Assembly: GCA_963807775.1 (NCBI GenBank)
Contig: CAWECY010000004.1
Span: 124,001 to 188,000, forward strand
Source: Bog-473 sp963807775
GTDB taxonomy: Bacteria > Actinomycetota > Acidimicrobiia > Acidimicrobiales > RAAP-2
DNA: 64,000 nt
Reading direction: 5' to 3'
The notes below the pieces were generated by a model that was not told where the DNA came from, searched no databases, and worked only from the letters and a program-made list of their open reading frames with translations. The position numbers and the translations under genes are program-made. This document shows, piece after piece, positions 1-7,897 of this stretch (position 1 is the stretch's first letter; each line of letters begins with the position of its first letter).

Positions 1-174
1 GAGCGCACCGAAGCCCTCGAGCCAGGTGAGCAGCGCCTTGTAGCCGGCCGGGTCGGTGTCGAAGCGCTCCGTGCCGAGCAGTGCTCCGAGCGGGTCCAAG
101 GCGGCAGCGACATGGACGTCGAGGTGAGTGTCGACGCCACCGGTCACACCCCGCGCAGCTTCTACGATGGTCAT
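1..174 (-). CDS. IS110-family transposase, N-terminal part (cut by window edge)
   Basis: Start of a DEDD recombinase of the IS110 family, enzymes that recombine DNA under guidance of an element-encoded bridge RNA. The visible 58 residues show the RuvC-like opening strand (GGVDTH then DVHVAAA), which carries the first acidic ligand of the DEDD site, and the PAGYKALLTWL helix common in IS110/IS116/IS902 proteins. A GAAGGG ribosome site at 181-186 lies six bases before the ATG at 174, so this start is preferred to the in-frame ATG at 180. The rest of the gene is outside the window. It is not a copy of the IS110 protein at 6466, whose N-terminus reads differently. Confidence 0.8.
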   Translation of the reverse strand, partial: MTIVEAARGVTGGVDTHLDVHVAAALDPLGALLGTERFDTDPAGYKALLTWLEGFGAL

Positions 175-180
175 GGTCAT

Positions 181-360
181 CCCTTCTCTAAACGGTGTTA
201 GGGATGGCACGGCCGTTCCGGATCGGAGCGACGGGCGGTCCGGGTTGTTCTAGCAACCCAGACCAATCACCCCAACTCGGAGACGGGACGTGCCGCTGTC
301 AATGTGCAAGACAGGCTGAACCTGCCGGCACTCACGAAGCTATTCAGGACCGGCAATGCA
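181..360 (-). ncRNA. Leader of the left IS110 element; possible bridge RNA region
   Basis: Non-coding stretch just upstream of the truncated IS110 transposase. In IS110-group elements the bridge RNA is encoded between the element end and the recombinase gene, so this is where it would be. The sequence shows a clean stem-loop at 237-264: GGTC, one mismatch, GGGTTG, loop TTCTAG, then CAACCC and GACC. No protein of convincing composition is encoded on either strand. The element boundary could not be placed by eye, so the ends given are approximate and the RNA itself is inferred. Confidence 0.3.
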
Positions 361-472
361 GCGGTGGATCCTCCAGACCCATTGTCACTGGTATGGGGCA
401 CCCTCGGGGCCCGCAGGATACGGGCGCGTCTGCCCGTGCCACTTCGATACCCGTTGGAGTGTGTTCCAGTCA

Positions 473-1816
473 TCAGCCGCTGACCGCAAAGAGCTTCCAG
501 GTATCTGGGACACCCTTGAGTTCGTACTCGCCTCGATATTGGAATTCGATTCCTGATCCAATGACCAAATCCTTGACGGTGCTGGACACCAAGATTTCGC
601 AGGGACCAGCCAGCGCACTCACCCGGGCGGCGATGTGGACAGCGAGTCCTCCAAGATCTTGTCCGCGAACCTCACACTCGCCGGTATGAAGTCCCATTCG
701 AAGATCGACCCCGAGCGCACCGGAGAGATCGATGATCGCCTGGGAACAGCGGATAGCCCTAGCAGGGCCGTCAAAGGACACGAGGAAACCGTCTCCGGTG
801 GTCTTAACCTCGGTTCCCCGAAAGCGCCGGACCTGCTCGCGCACCAGGCGATCGTGCGAATCTAAAAGAACATGCCACTGCCGGTCCCCGAGAACCGCTG
901 CGTGCTCGGTCGAGCGCACAATGTCCGTAAAGAGCACCGTGGTGAGCATCCGCTCGATGTCGAAGGAGGGCTGCTCACCTGTGAGGAAGCGGCTGACCTC
1001 GTCGGTGACGATCCTGTGGTTGCGCGGAGCCGTGGGTCCGAGATCAGCTCCGGGTAGCTCGACGAGGACTGCGTTCGGAATGTGCTCGGCGAGGTATCGA
1101 CCGACCTCGATCGGGGTGAGAGGGTTCTCCTTGGCATGCAGGACCAACGTTGGAACCTGGATCAGTGGGAGGGCCCATCGAACGTCATTAGTGCGTACGA
1201 CATGGTCGAACTGCATGGCGGCAGTTCTCGGGGTCATCGACGCTCGTTGTGCCGCAGCAAGGAATCGGATCCACTCGGCGTCCCTTGCCATACCCGGGGT
1301 CCCGATGGACGCCAGTTCGACGGTTCCCCACGTCTTGGCGACGAAAGACTCCAACGTATCGACCGCCTCGTTCGACAAGCCGATTGGATAATCGCTATCT
1401 CGAAGGAGACGAGCGGCTGTGTTCACCAACACCAGCGCGCTCACTCTTTCGGGGTGCATGGCGGCAAAGAGCATCGCGGGTGGGCCAGCGTCGAGCCATC
1501 CGAAAACGGCCGCCCGACTCGACCATGCCGCATCGAGAACCGCCGTCATGTCCTCGGCCCACTCCTCCCATGTCGGGAGGGCGTTTCGCGACACGGCGTC
1601 GGAAAGGCCTGCGCCGCGGCGGTCGAAGAGGATCACTCTGGCGACAGATGCAAGGCGGCGCATTTGCTCGGCGAACGGGGGCCATTGCCAGTACACCTCG
1701 ATGTGACTACCCATGCCGCCTGCGTAGAGGACGTCAGGAGGACCGTTGCCGAACACCTGGTAGGCAACATCGGCGTCACCGACCGCGACGTATCTCGTCT
1801 CGGGGGGCTCGATCAC
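473..1816 (-). CDS. Alpha/beta hydrolase-class III nucleotide cyclase fusion
   Basis: Predicted cytosolic protein of 447 residues. Residues ~20-270 form an alpha/beta hydrolase fold (oxyanion region GNGPPDV, DRRGAGLSD), and ~285-445 form a class III adenylate/guanylate cyclase domain with metal-binding Asp in LFTDIVRST, the second Asp in TTGDGFLVSF and HIAARV near the transition-state Arg. The hydrolase nucleophile elbow reads GWLDAG instead of GxSxG, so the serine is lost and this half is probably a ligand or sensor domain. The usual Asn of the NxxxR motif is His. It starts with GTG, four bases after AGGAAGG (1821-1827). The same architecture recurs at 15203-16525. Cyclic AMP as product is inferred from the Lys before TTGDG. 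Confidence 0.88.
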   Translation of the reverse strand: MIEPPETRYVAVGDADVAYQVFGNGPPDVLYAGGMGSHIEVYWQWPPFAEQMRRLASVARVILFDRRGAGLSDAVSRNALPTWEEWAEDMTAVLDAAWSSRAAVFGWLDAGPPAMLFAAMHPERVSALVLVNTAARLLRDSDYPIGLSNEAVDTLESFVAKTWGTVELASIGTPGMARDAEWIRFLAAAQRASMTPRTAAMQFDHVVRTNDVRWALPLIQVPTLVLHAKENPLTPIEVGRYLAEHIPNAVLVELPGADLGPTAPRNHRIVTDEVSRFLTGEQPSFDIERMLTTVLFTDIVRSTEHAAVLGDRQWHVLLDSHDRLVREQVRRFRGTEVKTTGDGFLVSFDGPARAIRCSQAIIDLSGALGVDLRMGLHTGECEVRGQDLGGLAVHIAARVSALAGPCEILVSSTVKDLVIGSGIEFQYRGEYELKGVPDTWKLFAVSG

Positions 1817-2183
1817 GACACCTTCCTGACCCTGTCGCTGGTCGCGCTGTTCCCAGACTTAGACACCCCCCGCATGGCCAAAGTCTGCCTTCAAATCCGC
1901 CAACGTGCTCGGAGAAAGGTTGTGACGCCCGGTGTCCGCGATCATCCGTCCGTGCCCGCACAGATACTTGCCGAGCGGAAACTCACTTAGATCCAAGGAC
2001 TGTGCCGCTGTGCCTGCTGTCTGTCCCACCTTCCCGGCGCCCAGGCCTAGATCCGAACCGGAGTCGCCTGTGAACCGCCGTATCGGGGTGCCGCACCGAA
2101 CCGGCGAACTGGGTCACTTTCAGTTCGCGACCCCTTGGGTTCGTCGTTCGGGTCGGGCAAGGTCGCCATGTCAGACTCCCCAA
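1817..2183. other. Intergenic region without a supported gene
   Basis: 367 bases between the cyclase gene and the interrupted secreted-protein gene. Frames on both strands give arginine/proline-rich, low-credibility translations. It contains only the ribosome site of the cyclase gene at its left end. I see no tRNA, terminator or repeat that I can defend. Confidence 0.6.
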
Positions 2184-2771
2184 ATGGGCTCGCGAGGAAT
2201 CAGCGTCCGAAGGGCGGCTGGTACGCTTTTTGCGGCGGGAGCTGTGGTCGTTTTGTTGTCGGCATTCACGACGGCCCTCCTGGCGCGACTGACGAGCATC
2301 CCTCTTGGCCGGGGGACTGCTACCTTCACGTGGATCTGAGAGACTGGCGTAACCCCAACTATCAACTCGATCAAGGGGAATGCGAGTGGTTACCAGGTGG
2401 CTGCAACCGGGAAAGTTCCGCAGCAGTCGCGGATCCAACCCACGGATGGATCCGCATCGACACAACTCACGATTCCATCCGTGATCCCTGTGGCTGATGT
2501 CCAGGGGACGATTGGGGGCACTCACTTCACTCTCGACATAGTCCTTACGTTCGCGTCCTCATTGGGGTCGGACAACCCGCAGAACCTCGGCCATGTAACT
2601 GGCACGTTTCGAAATCAGCGGGTGACGGCGACACTCTCAGCCAGCGTCGCCTCTCGCACCTTTGATTTCAAAGGATCAATCGGGACCCTCCACGTGTCCG
2701 GAGTCGTGTCACAACCAACTCAACATGGACACACCGAAACGGTTCATGCGAGGTTTGACGTCACCAGATGA
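2184..2771 (+). pseudogene. Small secreted protein gene interrupted by an in-frame TGA
   Basis: One frame reads from ATG 2184 through a basic N-terminus and a hydrophobic segment typical of a signal peptide (residues ~10-33), hits TGA at 2337-2339, then continues in the same frame for 144 codons with no further stop. The downstream part is rich in Thr, Ser, Gly and Val and alternates like a secreted beta-rich domain. Because both halves share one frame, a nonsense change is the simplest reading. Alternatively a shorter protein starts at GTG 2397. No ribosome site is evident before either start. I do not recognise a family. Other small secreted proteins follow at 3856 and 14427. Confidence 0.45.
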
Positions 2772-2878
2772 TCCGCTTCGGCTTAGAGTAGGTCTCGGAT
2801 CCACTTGTCAAGCATCACCTTCCCGGCGAACGGCGGCAGGGCGAGCGCATCAGCCGGGTCGAATGGCACGATGGGAAT

Positions 2879-3622
2879 GTGCAGTCCTTTGACAGTGCGG
2901 CTGACCAATACGACGCAGCCCGACCGTCGTACCCTGGAGGCATCTTCGACATCCTCGAAGCGCTGCTGGGGGGTCTCGCGACGAAGGTCGTGGGCGACGG
3001 GGGTGCCGGGACCGGAGTGGTGTCTCGTCAACTACTTGAAGAGGGGGCCGTTGTCATCGCCTTTGACCCCGGCAGAGAGATGCTGCGACGGGCCCTCGCA
3101 AGGACCCCGGATCTCCCCGCATTGGTAGCAGAGGCGGGCGCCATTCCCTTGCGCTCGAGTGCCTTGGACCTTCTGTGTTTCGGACAGAGCTGGCACTGGG
3201 TGGATCAGAAGTTGGGCGCAGCTGAGGCAGTGCGGGTCCTCAAATCGGGAGGATGGTGGGCAGCCTGGTGGAACCATCCGTGGGCGGATTCCGAAACGTG
3301 GTTCGACGAGTTTTGCGCTCTCTTGGAGGCTCGATGCTCCGGCTACTCGCGCCACTCCCGTGATGTCGACTGGTGCTCAACAACGATTGCCGCTTCCGAA
3401 GAGTTTCACCCCCCTCAGCGGCACATCGTCGCCTGGGAGCGACAGGTCACCATCGAAGACTGGTTGATCGACCTGAGCAGTCACTCGTATGTGATCGCCC
3501 TCGGCGAGCAAGGGGCGGGCCGTCTGGTAGCCGACGTCAAGTCACTCCTCCACGAGCACTTCGAGATCGGCACTATGACCGTGCCCTACGAAACACGACT
3601 TTGGACGGCGCAGCGCGCATAA
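2879..3622 (+). CDS. Class I SAM-dependent methyltransferase
   Basis: 247-residue protein with the N-terminal signature FDSAADQYDAARPSYP of Methyltransf_11/25-type enzymes. The SAM site follows: motif I reads VGDGGAGTGVVSRQL (~residues 38-52) and the acidic residue after strand 2 is in VIAFDPGREML. The post-I region LDLLCFGQSWHWVD is the usual HW-containing stretch of this group. The substrate cannot be read from sequence; small molecules are typical. GTG 2879 is the only reasonable start because the family domain begins within a few residues of it. It is a single gene between small secreted-protein genes on the same strand, with no operon partner. Confidence 0.8.
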   Translation: MQSFDSAADQYDAARPSYPGGIFDILEALLGGLATKVVGDGGAGTGVVSRQLLEEGAVVIAFDPGREMLRRALARTPDLPALVAEAGAIPLRSSALDLLCFGQSWHWVDQKLGAAEAVRVLKSGGWWAAWWNHPWADSETWFDEFCALLEARCSGYSRHSRDVDWCSTTIAASEEFHPPQRHIVAWERQVTIEDWLIDLSSHSYVIALGEQGAGRLVADVKSLLHEHFEIGTMTVPYETRLWTAQRA

Positions 3623-3855
3623 CTCCAGGGTGTCACCGTCCTTGCTTCGATTTCCAACCCCCCACCGTCCCGATGCGTTCGGGGGCATTGCTGCTCCCGA
3701 TGTGGCGGCGACTTATCTGTCCACGATCACACAGCCAACGTGCTTCTCGATACAGACCCGCTGGGTGATTCAGCCGAGCATGTTACCGTCACGCCTCAAG
3801 TTGGGGTCTGGCGTTCGATCAGGTAGATGACCTGTTCACGGATTGGAGGAAAACG

Positions 3856-4317
3856 GTGCGAAAGACCCTTGGGATTATGGTCGGTGCGACGGTGCTCTGC
3901 ACCGCGAGCATCGGGTTGATGGCGACGTCGGCCGGGGCGGCAGCGAAGACCCTCAAGGGCGCATTCACGGAGTCCTTCGTCACCGTTCCAGACGGCCTCG
4001 CAAACCTCGGAAATCTGTCGAAGGCCACGAACTCCAAGGCTGGTCCAGGTGCGGCTGTGGGACAGACCTACTTCGTCGCAGGTGCCTCCTCGGGCACTAC
4101 AAAGACCGTGGTCTACTTCGCCAATGGTTCGATCACGGAGAGATCGACGGTGGTCCTCGGTCCATCGTCCACCGGGATGCCTCCGATCAGCGGAAAGGGG
4201 ACCTGTTCCGACGGCACGGGTGTCTTCGCGGGGGTCAAGTGCACCTACACTTTCACCGGGACATACGACGAGGCGAAGGGCACCTCCACCACGACGGCAA
4301 AGGGCACCTACACGTAG
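3856..4317 (+). CDS. Small secreted protein, function unknown
   Basis: 153 residues with a clear Sec signal peptide: basic MRKT, hydrophobic core to about residue 25 and an AGA-A cleavage region near residue 28. The mature part is rich in Thr, Ser and Gly, with only two cysteines (in GTCSDG and VKCTYTF), which could form one disulphide, and it ends in the repetitive strand-like GTSTTTAKGTYT. The GTG start is supported by GGAGG about six bases upstream. I do not recognise a family; the product is probably extracellular or wall-associated. Codon use is less GC-extreme than in genes after 23 kb, as in the rest of this island. Confidence 0.75.
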   Translation: MRKTLGIMVGATVLCTASIGLMATSAGAAAKTLKGAFTESFVTVPDGLANLGNLSKATNSKAGPGAAVGQTYFVAGASSGTTKTVVYFANGSITERSTVVLGPSSTGMPPISGKGTCSDGTGVFAGVKCTYTFTGTYDEAKGTSTTTAKGTYT

Positions 4318-4505
4318 TAGTTGTCGACCTCCAGGTCGCCGATTGTCGTCGGCTTCCGGGGGCCAGGCTGCGGCATCCCATAAGTGCCGGAGTGTCCCAC
4401 CGTCCCGGCGGACTGGGGCATTCCAACTTCGAATAGCCCCTTTTCCTTGTAACTCCAGATGAGGACCACCGTCCTTAAAAGCAGTACACCGAGTTTGGAG
4501 GAATC

Positions 4506-4787
4506 ATGACCGATGTAACCCTTGAACTAGCCGATGTCGAGCGTCTCGCTGGCGCACTCGATGCCATTGACCTGGACGACAAGAACCGAGCGACCTTGCA
4601 CGCCATCTTCGGCCTGGCCGGTCAGGCGACGGCTGGGGAGAACGAAGCTGAGGTCAGGGGCTACGTGGATGAGGCCTCGCCCCGAATCCTTAGCGGCAAC
4701 CTAATAGGCTCCTTCCAATGGGGCCTCGGAAGAGGCATCAGCTCATCAACTGGCGGGAGCTCCGATCAGCTATCGGACTTCTCCTGA
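4506..4787 (+). CDS. Small hypothetical protein with acidic helical N-terminus
   Basis: 93 residues. The first ~45 are acidic and helix-forming (repeated Leu/Asp/Ala pattern, including IDLDDKNRATLHAIF), and the last ~35 are a flexible Gly/Ser-rich tail with few charges. A strong GGAGGA ribosome site four to five bases before the ATG supports expression. There is no signal peptide, membrane span or cysteine. A folded leader-like N-terminus with a short flexible tail is a layout also seen in precursor peptides, but no modification enzyme lies beside it, so that is only a possibility. Nothing else in the window resembles it. Confidence 0.65.
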   Translation: MTDVTLELADVERLAGALDAIDLDDKNRATLHAIFGLAGQATAGENEAEVRGYVDEASPRILSGNLIGSFQWGLGRGISSSTGGSSDQLSDFS

Positions 4788-4847
4788 CCGAGTGCCGCTG
4801 AGCCGGCGCATGGGGGCAGTTGAAAATAGCCTCGCTACGCTCTGGCT

Positions 4848-5243
4848 GTGTCGACAATCAGTACAGGGACTATGGGATGGCTCCGCACCTCCGTGGGGAT
4901 CGCTTTGATGGTCACACCCGGCGCTCCCATGCGCCTCGCGGGTAGCGAATCGCCAACGGGTGCCGCCATTCTTCTGATGAGGACGATAGGCATCCGGGAT
5001 CTCGTGCTGGGCCTGGGGACGGTGTCCGCTTCACGATCAAATGATCAATCCGAAGCTCGCCGTTGGGTGAGGGCCACTTTGGCGAGCGATGCGCTCGACA
5101 CGGTCGTCAGTCTGGCGGCTCTGCGGTTGATCGGAAGACGAGATTCGTTGTTCGCCGCGGCTCTGGCATTCGGGTTCGTCTGCGGAGACCTCCAAGCACT
5201 GCGAACTGCCCCCGAACTACAGGGCAGCCAGCACGACACCTAA
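4848..5243 (+). CDS. Small integral membrane protein, function unknown
   Basis: 131 residues with about four hydrophobic segments: roughly 10-30, 44-62, 82-98 and 104-120, joined by short charged loops (SASRSNDQSEARRW, GRRDS). The layout resembles small DUF4267-type membrane proteins, but the family assignment is uncertain. The GTG start has no obvious ribosome site and may be leaderless. It is separated from its neighbours by 60 and 177 bases, so it is probably its own unit. Confidence 0.6.
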   Translation: MSTISTGTMGWLRTSVGIALMVTPGAPMRLAGSESPTGAAILLMRTIGIRDLVLGLGTVSASRSNDQSEARRWVRATLASDALDTVVSLAALRLIGRRDSLFAAALAFGFVCGDLQALRTAPELQGSQHDT

Positions 5244-5420
5244 CCGCCACGTTGCTGTCGCTCTCCTTCAAACCCGTTTTGTGTGTATCGCTCTGAACGT
5301 CCACTTTCCGGCGTACGGGGCACAATTTTGCAGGAGTCTGAACCTGAGATGCTTAGCAATGTGTACCTCGACATCGCCGGCAGCTGCTGGGATCTACTCG
5401 GCCCCCTGGAGGCGTAGCCC

Positions 5421-6323
5421 ATGGTGAGGGGTGATCCGGTGTGGGCCGTCCTCATCCCGCCCCGGCTGAGCCGTTTTCGCGAGTTGGTTCAAATCGGAGA
5501 CGAGCCCTTGGAAGTCGACTTCACCGGCTGGAACAAGTTCGTGCTGCTATCTGCGGAGTGCGCGTTCTTGTTTCCTCGAGAGTCCCCCGATGTCGAATGG
5601 TTCGAGCGCGAGTTAGCAACGTACCGAGCGCTGGAACCTATTGGACTTCAAGTCGTGCCCCGGCTTTTGCGGAAATGGCAGGACGAGACCATTTACCCCT
5701 ATCCATTCGCTGCTGTTTCCCGACTTCCCGGTACTCACCCAGCCGAAGCGGCTGATCTGTTCGATCAGCTGGGTCACGCAATCGCTCAGTGGCATGCATT
5801 GGCACCCCCCGAGTTAGCTGGCTCCCTACCACCGACTCACCACGATCGCTCCGACAATCGCTGGCTCCGTCGTGCCCTCGACCCTGCCACAACTCAACAC
5901 GCCGTTGCTGAAGCAGCCGATCGTCTGGCATCCGTCGGCCGAGTCAAGCAGTGGACAGAGCGGATGGAAGCGGCTTCTCAGTTCTCCGATGTACTCGTGC
6001 ACGGCGATTTGCATGAGGATCAACTTCTCGTCGTCGACGGGCAGCTCACGGGCATCCTTGACTGGGAGACCGCACGCATCGACCATCCGTTTTGGGACTT
6101 CGATCTCAGCGAGTGGGGAACCGAGCTTTGGCGTCGCCACCGGGCTGAGTTCTCACAGCTGTGGGCACAAGCATGGGAGCCCTATGCCATCGAACGAGGC
6201 TTGGACTCCGATCCTGCGCCGCTTGAAACAGCATTTCGTCTGCGGCACGCTCTGTTCTTAATGGACAACGATCGGGATCCCTTGATCGCGGGGACCATCG
6301 AGGAGCATCTCGCGGCGATTTGA
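5421..6323 (+). CDS. Aminoglycoside-phosphotransferase-like kinase (APH family)
   Basis: 300-residue member of the protein-kinase-like APH/choline kinase fold. The catalytic loop is HGDLHEDQLL with Asp at ~196, and the metal-binding motif is ILDWETAR with Asp at ~214. The second metal ligand, normally Asn in HGDxxxxN, is Gln here, a substitution that may change metal handling. The family phosphorylates small molecules; resistance cannot be assumed, and such genes are common metabolic kinases in actinobacteria. GGAGG lies eight bases before the ATG. The gene is followed within 143 bases by an IS110-type element. Confidence 0.82.
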   Translation: MVRGDPVWAVLIPPRLSRFRELVQIGDEPLEVDFTGWNKFVLLSAECAFLFPRESPDVEWFERELATYRALEPIGLQVVPRLLRKWQDETIYPYPFAAVSRLPGTHPAEAADLFDQLGHAIAQWHALAPPELAGSLPPTHHDRSDNRWLRRALDPATTQHAVAEAADRLASVGRVKQWTERMEAASQFSDVLVHGDLHEDQLLVVDGQLTGILDWETARIDHPFWDFDLSEWGTELWRRHRAEFSQLWAQAWEPYAIERGLDSDPAPLETAFRLRHALFLMDNDRDPLIAGTIEEHLAAI

Positions 6324-6330
6324 CGAGCAG

Positions 6331-6418
6331 CTCGGGATCTCATTTTCCAGCTGTAAGTACCGTCACCCAGTCCTGATGCGATGAAGGGGCGGGGCCTCCG
6401 CCCCTTGTGAGATCCGAG
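6331..6418 (+). ncRNA. Structured leader of IS110 element; candidate bridge RNA
   Basis: Between the kinase gene and the transposase is a nested inverted repeat. The outer arms are CTC-G-GGATCTCA (6331-6342) and TGAGATCCGAG (6408-6418), eleven pairs with one bulged G. Inside is a perfect nine-pair hairpin AAGGGGCGG / CCGCCCCTT at 6384-6406 with loop GGCCT. There is no T-tract, so this is not a standard terminator. IS110-group elements encode their guide RNA in the leader upstream of the recombinase, which is where this structure lies. Function is inferred; only the pairing is seen. The guide loops would be in the single-stranded part at ~6343-6383. Confidence 0.4.
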
Positions 6419-6465
6419 CATGCTCGGTCTTGCAAAAGAAAACCTCGACAGAGGAGGAGGCCCCT

Positions 6466-7476
6466 ATGGGACAGTACGTCGGAATCGACTTACATCGTCG
6501 TAGCACCACCATCGTCCGGATGGCAGAAGACGGGGAGGTGCTCGGCACCGAACGCTTCGTCAGCCAGCCCTTCGAGCTCGCCCAGGCGATGGCCGCCGCC
6601 GGGCCCGAGCCTGAGGTGGTCCTCGAATCCACCTATGGCTGGTACTGGGCGGCCGATGTGCTCCAAGAGCTCGGCGCCCACGTGCACCTCGCCCATGCGC
6701 TCGGCAACAACTGGGGGAACCGACGCGTCAAGAACGACGTGCGTGACGCCCAGGATCTGGCCGCCATGTTGGCCCTCGGGCGTCTGGCCGAGGGCTGGAT
6801 CGCGCCGCCAGAGGTTCGAGAGCTGCGCGAGCTGGTGCGTTATCGCTATTCGCTCATCCGGCACCGGACCAGTGCCAAGGCCCAGATCCACGGGGTCATG
6901 GCCAAGAACGGGATCCTGCCCGTCGTCGGCGAGCTGTGGGGACCGACCGGTCAGGCCCAACTCGACCGTCTCGAACTTCCCGAGGCCTATGCCATGCGCC
7001 TCGACTCGCTGCGCAACCTGCTCGACGTCTATGCGGGCGCCATCGCCGAGCTCGACGCGCACATCCACGCCGAGCTCAAGGCCGACCCCGGCTATCGGGC
7101 GCTCATGACCCTGCCCGGAGTGGGCAAGGTCATCGCCGCCATCTTCGTGGCCGAGATCGGCGACATCACCCGCTTCGACTCGGCCAAAAAGCTCTGCAGC
7201 TGGGCCGGCCTCACTCCCAAGCACCGCGAGTCCGACGAGGTCGTCCACCGCGGAGAGATCACCAAACAGGGCTCACCGCTGGTCCGCTGGGCGGCCATCG
7301 AGGCCGTGGGCAACTATCGGGCCAAGGGCAACGAGAAGCTCCGTGCCGACTACAAGCGCATCGCCGAGCACGCCGGCAAGTACAAGGCCCGGGTCGCCGT
7401 CGCTCGAAAGCTCTTGACCCTCGTCTTCTACGCCATGCGCGACGGGGAGGTCCGATGCCTCGAGACCGCCGCCTGA
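6466..7476 (+). CDS. IS110-family transposase (DEDD recombinase), complete
   Basis: 336 residues. The N-terminal RuvC-like DEDD domain shows the first Asp in YVGIDLHRR, Glu in VLESTYGWYW and the paired Asp region NDVRDAQDLAAML. A helical linker follows (~115-200). The C-terminal Transposase_20 domain contains TLPGVGKVIAAIFVAEIG, a helix-hairpin-helix, and KQGSPLVRWAA with the conserved Ser proposed as nucleophile in this family. The start is fixed by GGAGGAGG six bases before ATG 6466. The frame is intact, so the enzyme could be active. A structured leader lies upstream and a hairpin-bearing 421-base stretch downstream; both may belong to the element. Element ends could not be located. Confidence 0.93.
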   Translation: MGQYVGIDLHRRSTTIVRMAEDGEVLGTERFVSQPFELAQAMAAAGPEPEVVLESTYGWYWAADVLQELGAHVHLAHALGNNWGNRRVKNDVRDAQDLAAMLALGRLAEGWIAPPEVRELRELVRYRYSLIRHRTSAKAQIHGVMAKNGILPVVGELWGPTGQAQLDRLELPEAYAMRLDSLRNLLDVYAGAIAELDAHIHAELKADPGYRALMTLPGVGKVIAAIFVAEIGDITRFDSAKKLCSWAGLTPKHRESDEVVHRGEITKQGSPLVRWAAIEAVGNYRAKGNEKLRADYKRIAEHAGKYKARVAVARKLLTLVFYAMRDGEVRCLETAA

Positions 7477-7897
7477 GTCTCGGCCACGGACCGACGCGAG
7501 CTCGACTATCGCCGTGGCCCACCAACTCAGGTGTGGCCGTCGTTTCTGATTGAGCCCGTCGGGACGTGGCCGAACCCCATCATGTGCGGAGATCGACGAA
7601 TGAATGGCTGGCTGCCCACGGGAGCGTGACAGAACCCAGAGCAGTGATGGGAACTCGTAGCACCACATAGGCGTCCTCGAACAGGATGCGCCGCTCGCCG
7701 CCGGCGTCAACGTCAAGCCTTCGGCGGGCTTCGCCCGACGTTGACCCCGACGTCTCGCTGGCACGCGCTCTCGTACAGGACGCCGATGGGTGAGTTAGGA
7801 ACGATCGACAGAAAAAGACTCTTGATCCGGCTCCGCCCCTTCATGTACGGCGGTAGGGGATACCCTCTGACCACGCTCGATGTGCGCCCTTTTCGTT
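7477..7897. other. Non-coding flank of IS110 element with hairpin 7706-7745
   Basis: 421 bases with no credible gene. The notable structure is a perfect nine-base inverted repeat GTCAACGTC (7706-7714) / GACGTTGAC (7737-7745) enclosing a second five-pair stem AAGCC / GGCTT. In IS1111-type members of the IS110 family the guide RNA lies downstream of the recombinase, so this is the alternative location to 6331-6418. The right end of the element must lie in this stretch, before the gene ending at 7898, but I could not fix it. Confidence 0.5.

Noticed and set aside
2783..2880. Minus-strand fragment ending DALALPPFAGKVMLDKWIRDLL that looks like the C-terminus of a protein
   Set aside because: Only about 30 residues look protein-like, with no start and no domain; it may be a relic but cannot be assigned.
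3620..4476. Integron attC sites between small same-strand genes
   Set aside because: The repeated blocks do not show RYYYAAC/GTTRRRY boundaries and no integron integrase is near.
6384..6406. Rho-independent terminator of the kinase gene
   Set aside because: The stem is strong but no run of T follows, and it is nested in a longer inverted repeat that fits a structured leader better.
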